Positions 58,218 to 64,000 of a stretch of DNA of 64,000 nucleotides are shown in pieces (position 1 is the first letter of the stretch; each line of letters opens with the position of its first letter). A program made the translations under genes and the position numbers. The notes beneath the pieces are model-generated. The model made no database searches. It had not been told where the DNA came from and saw only the letters and a list, made by a program, of their open reading frames with translations. Origin of the DNA: Pseudisothecium myosuroides (lineage: Eukaryota; Streptophyta; Bryopsida; Hypnales; Lembophyllaceae); contig OX637287.1 of the NCBI GenBank assembly GCA_951799445.1, positions 36,299,724 through 36,363,723 on the forward strand, read 5' to 3'.

Positions 58218-60985
58218 TTAGGGCTTCGCTTGGAACACAACTGACGAAAATGGCGCCATTTCATAATGGTGACCGATTCCAACTTGGCCTTCATCACAGA
58301 AGTCATCAGGAGACGGCAAGTTAGTGTCTACAAGACGAAGCCATTGTTTCCCAGCTGGAGGAGCCGGCACATTCACTTGCACCCCAAAATCGTGCGCGTT
58401 AAACGCAACATACAGGTCCCCTCCACCCAAGCTCCCTTCATGAAGTGAGAAGGCCAGAAACCGGCTGTCAGGGTTCAACCAGTCCCGCTCATGCCACGTC
58501 ACATCGTGCTCACCAAGAAAGGACTCTCGTCCAAGTAGAGGATGCTCTTTACGAAACTGGAAGGTCTTCGAAAAGAATCGAAACTGGGCGTTTCGTTTGG
58601 ATTCTAGCTCATTCCATTGAAAATGATTAATCTTGGTGTCATGTCCATAACTGTTGTTATTCCCAAGACGAGTATGCCCATACTCATCTCCCATCAAAAT
58701 CATGGGCGTGCCCTGTGAAACAACCAGCGCCACTTGAAAGTTCTTCATCTGCCGGTGCCGAATGGCCTCCACTCCATAATCCTCAGTTTCGCCCTCCGCT
58801 CCACAATTCCAGCTCAGATTGTCGTTGGAGCCATCCTGACCTCCCTCACCATTTGCTGCATTCTGCTTCATGTTGTACGAAACCAGATCATGAAGAGTGA
58901 ATCCGTCGTGTGCAATCACAAAGTTGATGCTGTGGTACGGCTTTCTATTATGGTTGTGATATAAATCAGCAGAGCCAGCTAACCGAGTAGCAAATGCACC
59001 TTTCACACCTGCATCCCCCCGGATGAACCTGCGCACATCATCACGATATTTCCCATTCCATTCTGCCCACTTGTCCCAGTTAGGGAAGTGACCCACGAGA
59101 TACAAACCTCCACAGTCCCAAGGCTCAGCGATCAGCTTACGCTGCTTCAATATAGAGTCTTGTGCAATAGCTTTCACAATCGGAGGAGACTTGAGAGGCT
59201 GCCCATCAGTCCCCCGACAAAGGATGCTCGCTAAATCAAACCGAAAGCCATCAACATGATACTCTGTTACCCAGTGGCGTAGACTGTCCAAGATAAGGTC
59301 CATAACCACAGGGTGATTGCAGTTAAAAGTATTCCCACAGCCACCATAATTCGCAAGCTGCACGTAACTATTTAAGTCCACCATGTAGTACACCAAGTTG
59401 TCAATGCCACGGAAGGAGGTGAGATAAGGGTGCTCATCATCCGATTCATTTGTATGGTTAAAAACCACGTCCAGGATCACCTCAATACCTGCATTATGCA
59501 AAGCGCGAACCATTTCCTTAAACTCAAACGAAGCTGCCAAAGCTCCACCGCCGTTGCTAGCATATCGGCTCATAGGGGCAAAGAAGTTGACAGTCGAGTA
59601 GCCCCATGTATTGATCATGTGGTCTCTCGGATTCTTCCTCCTCTGAAACTCAAACTCATCATACTCAAAGACAGGTAAAAGCTCCACGGCGTTTACCCCC
59701 AGCTCCACGAGATGGGGGATCTTCTCTATCAGCCCAAGGTAGCTCCCCCTTAAACCGGGTTCTACACCTGAAGATTCATCTCGTGAAAACCCACGCACGT
59801 TCATTTCGTAGATGACGAGGTCTTTCTCATGTAAACCAGGAGCTTGGTAATCCTCTCCCCAGTTGAAATCATTGACAGAGAAGTCGTAGGTGCCCAGAAA
59901 AGGAGCCCACTTCTGACTGGAATCTCCAAAAACGCGCCGACCCTCAACCAATTTGGCATACGGGTCCAGCAAGACGTGCTCACTGTCAAAACGGTGCCCC
60001 TTCTCCCATCCCTTTGGCCCGTCCACGCGGTAGCCATACAACACCCCACTCCGGGGTAGCCCCTCTACCAGCACGTGCCATGTGTTGTCTGTTCGGTGCT
60101 TTTGAGCGTCCAGCTCAATCACCTGCGTCGGCACTTCCGTGTTCGAAGGGTCTAAATATCTGTAGAAGCAAATTCGGTATCATAAGTCTGTCATTAGATA
60201 CAGGGAGCTTACAAACCTCGTCAAAACAATAGACCCTAAATCACAATGCAGTGATCAAAACCAAAAGCTTTGAACACAAAACGTTGCAAAGCCTAACGCA
60301 AAAAGTCGAGACAAAAATGTACACAGAAACTTGAGATACGTAATTCTACAATTGACTATGCACACAGACTCAGCTTTAACACTCTTTCTAGAGTTCACTC
60401 AAAACCTTCTCCTTCAACCAAAGAGCTACACCAGGACAATAAAGATTCTGAGACTCAAGTAGCATTGAGACATTCCACCACAAACTCCAATTACAAAAAA
60501 CCGCCCTAGTTTGCCGACATTGTGACTGGCACGATGACCTACCGACACAAACTAGCATCAAACAATTCACGAGTTTGAAGGTTTATGACTTCCGGCACTT
60601 ACATACACAAGGACACCGATGTCGCATGTTGCGAGAAGAGAGCAAAGTTGATCCCATTCTCAGCTGGCGAGGCCCCCAGAGGTCGAGCTTCCCCAGTCTT
60701 GCAAGTGAATGCAGTGATCGCCTCCGTCTGGACCGCAGCCGCGATCACACAGAGTCTGGACCACCTCGCCTTGGAAACTCCGCCCTCGCAAATAAGGTTG
60801 TCCATACGCTTGTTGTGGGCGATCCAGCTCTGGCTGTTGGATCCAGGACGGGAGGGAGACGACGCAGCAGCAGCACAATGACGAGCAGCTACACCGGAAG
60901 CTACACAAGGAAGAGGAGCTTGAGCTGGGAGAGAGGAGAAGAGTGGAGATGGGCACGAGCGCCAGGACTTGAACAGAGTCGCCAT
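58218..60985 (-). CDS. ISA3: Isoamylase-type starch debranching enzyme, ISA3 class
   Basis: Two exons: 60985-60603, and one uninterrupted 1.94-kb exon, 60159-58218, joined in phase by a GTAAGT donor; 774 residues. The first about 85 residues are rich in Ser, Ala and Arg, as in plastid transit peptides. CBM48 starts near [20 protein letters not shown]. The GH13 core has [19 protein letters not shown] (nucleophile Asp about 436), [10 protein letters not shown] (acid/base Glu about 473) and FVIAHDGF (Asp about 546), so it should be catalytic. The order of blocks ([37 protein letters not shown]) matches ISA3, which removes short alpha-1,6 branches during starch breakdown in the plastid stroma, rather than ISA1 or inactive ISA2. 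The ATG is the first in frame after a TGA. Confidence 0.95.
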
Positions 60986-60989
60986 AGCC

Positions 60990-62685
60990 GCAAGCACAGC
61001 CCTGTATCAGTAATCCAAGCTACACAGACGAGCACACAGAGTCACTTAACATTGGACGAGCTTCGGTTCACACAGAAATGGCCACGCTCCGCAAACTCTG
61101 GTGGGTTTGAGACTTTGTCCAAAACCCTTCGAAATATACGAAACACACATGTGGAACTTGTGACTGCCTGGTGTGCCGATTCGGCACCGTACCTCAACCT
61201 GGTGAAGATTCTGTACATTCGATTCCACAGGCAAATTCTAGCTCAGTGAGTGTCTGGTTGCAACAGACTTACAGAGACGGACATCAATAGCACGAATCAT
61301 GGTGATCAATTGACAAAACACGTGATATTGGAAAAGTAAAAGGCGAATATTGATTGTTTTACGTCACGACAGTGTCATAGGTCTCCTGTCTCATAAGCTT
61401 AGGTCTCAAAGGTACACTACGAAGTTTATAATATTTGCATAGCTACGTGGAGTGGAGAGTTGGCTTCGAAAAAATATTTGCTTAGTTGCCTGGCTTTTGA
61501 TAGTTTCACAAGCCAACGACCCTCACCCCTAGACCACGAAGACGGAGCCAGGCATCTGCACTGGAATAATTTAAGGGTTGTTGGCATGTGGAACTGTCAG
61601 AACGTGGCAGTTGCTGATTTCCGCACTATTTCTGTGGTATCTCCTGTTCGCAATTGACGCACACAGGCAACGTCCAACCTTTCATACACTGGTTTCATAA
61701 AAACGCTAAGATTCCTCAAAGATGGCAACGATCCAAGTCACAATAATAACACTAAAGAACATACAGTTTCAAATATGGTTACTCTTCGCAAGTGAGACGG
61801 TAGATGCTCCCACGCACACAGCTATGGAGCTCTGAGAATGTTAGAGATGTCTAACAAGAGTGGATCCCTACAAGCAGAGCGCCACAACGTAAACTAGAAA
61901 GCATCACTTCATTTCGGTCAAAGTTCCAGTACCAAGCTGATCTTCAAATGTTAATATGCAATGAGGAGACTCCCACCACATCCTGAGAAACAATTCTCAA
62001 GAGTTCATGGTTCTGCAGCAATAAAACAATCCGAGAATCCAAGCCCTAAATGACCTTCACTTACCATTCAAGAAACAAACCCTAATTTTACGCAGCGAAA
62101 TTGTGAGCCGTGCCAGCAGTGACTAACTCACAACTCTCCAGTCACGTGCCATCTCAGCTCAGTTCCGTGCCACGTCGGGTGCTGACGCAACCATCAGAAA
62201 GTCTCTGTTTCTGGGTTCTCCAGAAACAGAGGGCTATGAGTTCTCAAATCCGTGAGGAGATTGCTCTATTCTATGCGGAGTTTGTGAGAGATGTAGTTTT
62301 TGCGAGTTACAAAAATGTTGAGGAACTCGAATAGAACTTATTTTAAGCCATCTTTCTAAATTTACCCCTGTTGGAAGAGTCATTTCTAGCTGGTAGCAGT
62401 CCCGATTCTTTTTTAGCGAAGAGCACCTCAATGATGCCAGAGTTTGTATTCCTTCTTCATTTGACGTTAAGTTGATCGCGTGACGTCCGCGTTTGGACTG
62501 ATTTTAGGTTTTGATTGAAGACGGGATTACGAGCATTTTAAAATTGGAGGATCATCGCAGACAGGAATTAGGGTTTTGTTTGGTTGCACTCGATTGCTAG
62601 TTTCTTGTTCCCATGGTGTTGTAAGAGCGAGCTAGGAGCACAAGGCTGCTGCATTTTGCTTTTGGTAAGTCGCGGTGGGAGCACG
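60990..62685. promoter_or_regulatory. Divergent spacer between ISA3 and UGGT
   Basis: 1.7 kb between opposite start codons. It contains telo-box-like AAACCCTAA at 62,088 and its complement (TTAGGGTTT) at about 62,569, and a perfect hairpin at 62,203-62,231. No convincing protein-coding exon was found, although short frames are open on both strands. Confidence 0.45.
62203..62231. promoter_or_regulatory. Perfect 12-bp stem hairpin upstream of UGGT
   Basis: CTCTGTTTCTGG is followed by a 5-base loop (GTTCT) and CCAGAAACAGAG, an exact complement. It lies about 455 bases upstream of the UGGT start codon. It could fold in a leader transcript or bind a dimeric factor; no function is shown by the sequence itself. 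Confidence 0.55.
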
Positions 62686-63790
62686 ATGGGCTCCTTGTTG
62701 CGGTGTTACTCTGTTGTGGTGCTGGGATTGCTGCTGCTGCTGTGCACGTCGGCCAACGTGCGCGCTGTGAGCTTCGGGAAGAGTGTGAATGTCTCTGTGC
62801 GAGCCAAGTGGGAGGGCACGTCGCTTCTCCTTGAGGCTGGGTTAGATTTCCACTCCCTTCTCCATCGCAGTCGTGCTGAATCTGATGCCATGGAATTCCT
62901 AAATTGCGGTATCGTCATCCGAGCGTGGCAATGTATTTGTTTACCTTAACGAGGAAACACAGTGTAGGAATCTCTGAGCATCTGAGGTTTTCACATCGAG
63001 TCCCTGAAATCACAAAGTTGTGTGTATTTGAATGCTGTTTGGCCTGAGTCGGGCATTGCAGAACCAGTAGGGATTGATATCCTAAACTCAATATTTCGGT
63101 TTAGGTATAAAATGAATTGCGAATAATCTGAAGATCCTGGCGTTTGTTGAGGGAGAATTTTAGTCTGGTATGGCCTATGTTGGAGATTGGAGAATCAAGT
63201 GAACCAAATATACATCTAAAGGATCCATCGTCGATCATATCTGTCGCATGAAATTCTTACTCACTGCGGGCGTTAAGATCTTGATAGAACTCCCCTTTGA
63301 TCCTCATTTTGCCCTGTTCTTTGGGTATTTTGACATCCGAGCTGGACTTTTCAAATCTCTCGCGAGCTGTGAACGAGAAGTTGCGTACGATCTGTTAGGA
63401 TACGGATTGTTTAGTGTAAGTACAATGCAGACTGGACATGGCCTTGGAGATTATGTGAATCGTAAGATTCAATGGAGTTTTCAGATTAGAATATTTTGTT
63501 TCTACATGCACTTTGATCACAGTGATTGTGTGCACGGTTGCAGTGAGTTGCTAGCAAAGGAGAGGAATGATCTTTACTGGCGGTTCATAGAACAGTGGCT
63601 GAAGACTGATGAATCTGCCAAGCTCCACACAGACAAAGAATGCGTGCAGCATATTGAAGAGAAGGGGAGCTCTCTTCTTGGAGCGCCTCTTTTTCCTCTC
63701 TTTCGTTTGTCCCTTTCTTTGCGGTCGGCATCACCAAAGCTGGTTCTTTACCGACAACTTGCTACCGAAAGTCTTGCGGCGCATGAGAAG
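62686..63790 (+). CDS. UGGT: UDP-glucose:glycoprotein glucosyltransferase, N-terminal exons (gene runs off the window)
   Basis: Two exons join in phase: 62686-62840 and 63544-63790, giving the first about 134 residues of a protein normally about 1,500-1,600 long. A clear signal peptide (core VVVLGLLLLLCTSANVRA) targets the ER lumen. WEGTSLLLEAG|ELLAKERNDL and RSASPKLVLYRQLATES match the first thioredoxin-like domain of UGGT, the folding sensor that re-glucosylates misfolded glycoproteins so that calreticulin and calnexin retain them. The C-terminal GT24 catalytic domain lies beyond the window. The second exon ends at AAG|GTGATT; the next acceptor is not reached. The ATG at 62,686 is chosen because it begins the signal peptide, although the frame is open for 34 codons upstream. 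Confidence 0.9.
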
Positions 63791-64000
63791 GTGATTGCTT
63801 TCTATTTCTGATACCGTGTTGCTTTTGCATCTCACCCCTTTTGTGTCTGCTGCCGAAAGATTCTTTTTTGTTTGTTTATTTGGCAGCTGGAGTTTGCGGT
63901 GATTGGACTTCCATATAATAGAGAGCATTAGCACCTCAAGTCGATGATTTTTGTGGTCTTTTGTGACGCTTACAACGATCTTGAATAGTGTACTTTTGTC
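63791..64000 (+). other. UGGT intron 2, incomplete at the window edge
   Basis: Sequence after the donor at 63,791 shows no coding match to UGGT and is taken as intron continuing past the window. Confidence 0.5.

Noticed and set aside
60575..61249. 224-codon plus-strand frame
   Set aside because: It overlaps ISA3 exon 1 in antisense and shows no domain; the ISA3 exon is supported by conserved sequence and splice phase.
62110..62334. 74-codon plus-strand frame upstream of UGGT
   Set aside because: It contains the perfect hairpin and has no recognisable domain; more likely promoter or leader sequence.
1..64000. CRISPR arrays, rRNA and tRNA genes
   Set aside because: No regularly spaced short repeats of CRISPR type, no rRNA-like stretch, and no candidate with both tRNA A and B boxes in a foldable cloverleaf was seen; the genome is clearly eukaryotic.

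Overview
The window is nuclear DNA of a land plant. The gene set supports this: a MYC-type bHLH factor with the jasmonate-pathway domain layout, a plastid isoamylase of the ISA3 class with a transit peptide, a DOMON/cytochrome b561 redox protein, a plant-type AIP1, an ER glucosyltransferase (UGGT) and a POL5/MYBBP1A nucleolar protein. Genes are interrupted by GT-AG introns of about 70 to 2,000 bases, exons are near GC-neutral, and the spacers are long, AT-rich and full of miniature inverted-repeat elements. A decayed piggyBac transposase is also present; I believe these are uncommon in flowering plants, so an early-diverging lineage (moss, liverwort or similar) is possible. I cannot name the species.

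Layout. 1-6.5 kb: repeat-rich spacer with a broken piggyBac transposase (about 2.1-3.05 kb). 6.57-8.75 kb (-): START/polyketide-cyclase-like lipid-transfer gene, with a possible 5' exon at 9.51-9.78 kb. 10.2-20.5 kb: dense field of small transposons (TA-flanked families, a CACTA-like element, a T-rich element, a 72-bp tandem array). 21.1-27.3 kb (-): complete POL5/MYBBP1A gene, 12 exons. 27.6-34.1 kb: AT-rich spacer with nested TTAA elements and a hAT-like element. 34.8-40.8 kb (+): MYC-type bHLH gene, 7 exons. 41-46.4 kb: repeat spacer. 46.7-51.3 kb (-): AIP1, 6 exons. 52.1-56.9 kb (+): cytochrome b561 with DOMON, 4 exons, divergent from AIP1. 58.2-61.0 kb (-): ISA3, 2 exons. 62.7 kb to the edge (+): first two exons of UGGT.

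The genes are ordinary housekeeping and regulatory genes and do not form one pathway: actin turnover, plasma-membrane electron transfer, plastid starch degradation, ER protein quality control, ribosome biogenesis and hormone-type transcription. I did not find a new multi-gene system. The points most worth following are (a) a small piggyBac ecology: a dead transposase carrying two of its three catalytic Asp codons plus the third region, and several TTAA-flanked elements with CCCT ends that it or a relative could have mobilised; (b) local tandem duplications that copied the splice junctions on both sides of one exon of the cytochrome b561 gene; (c) TA-flanked elements that abut each other and share one TA; and (d) intron oddities in AIP1, POL5 and ISA3.
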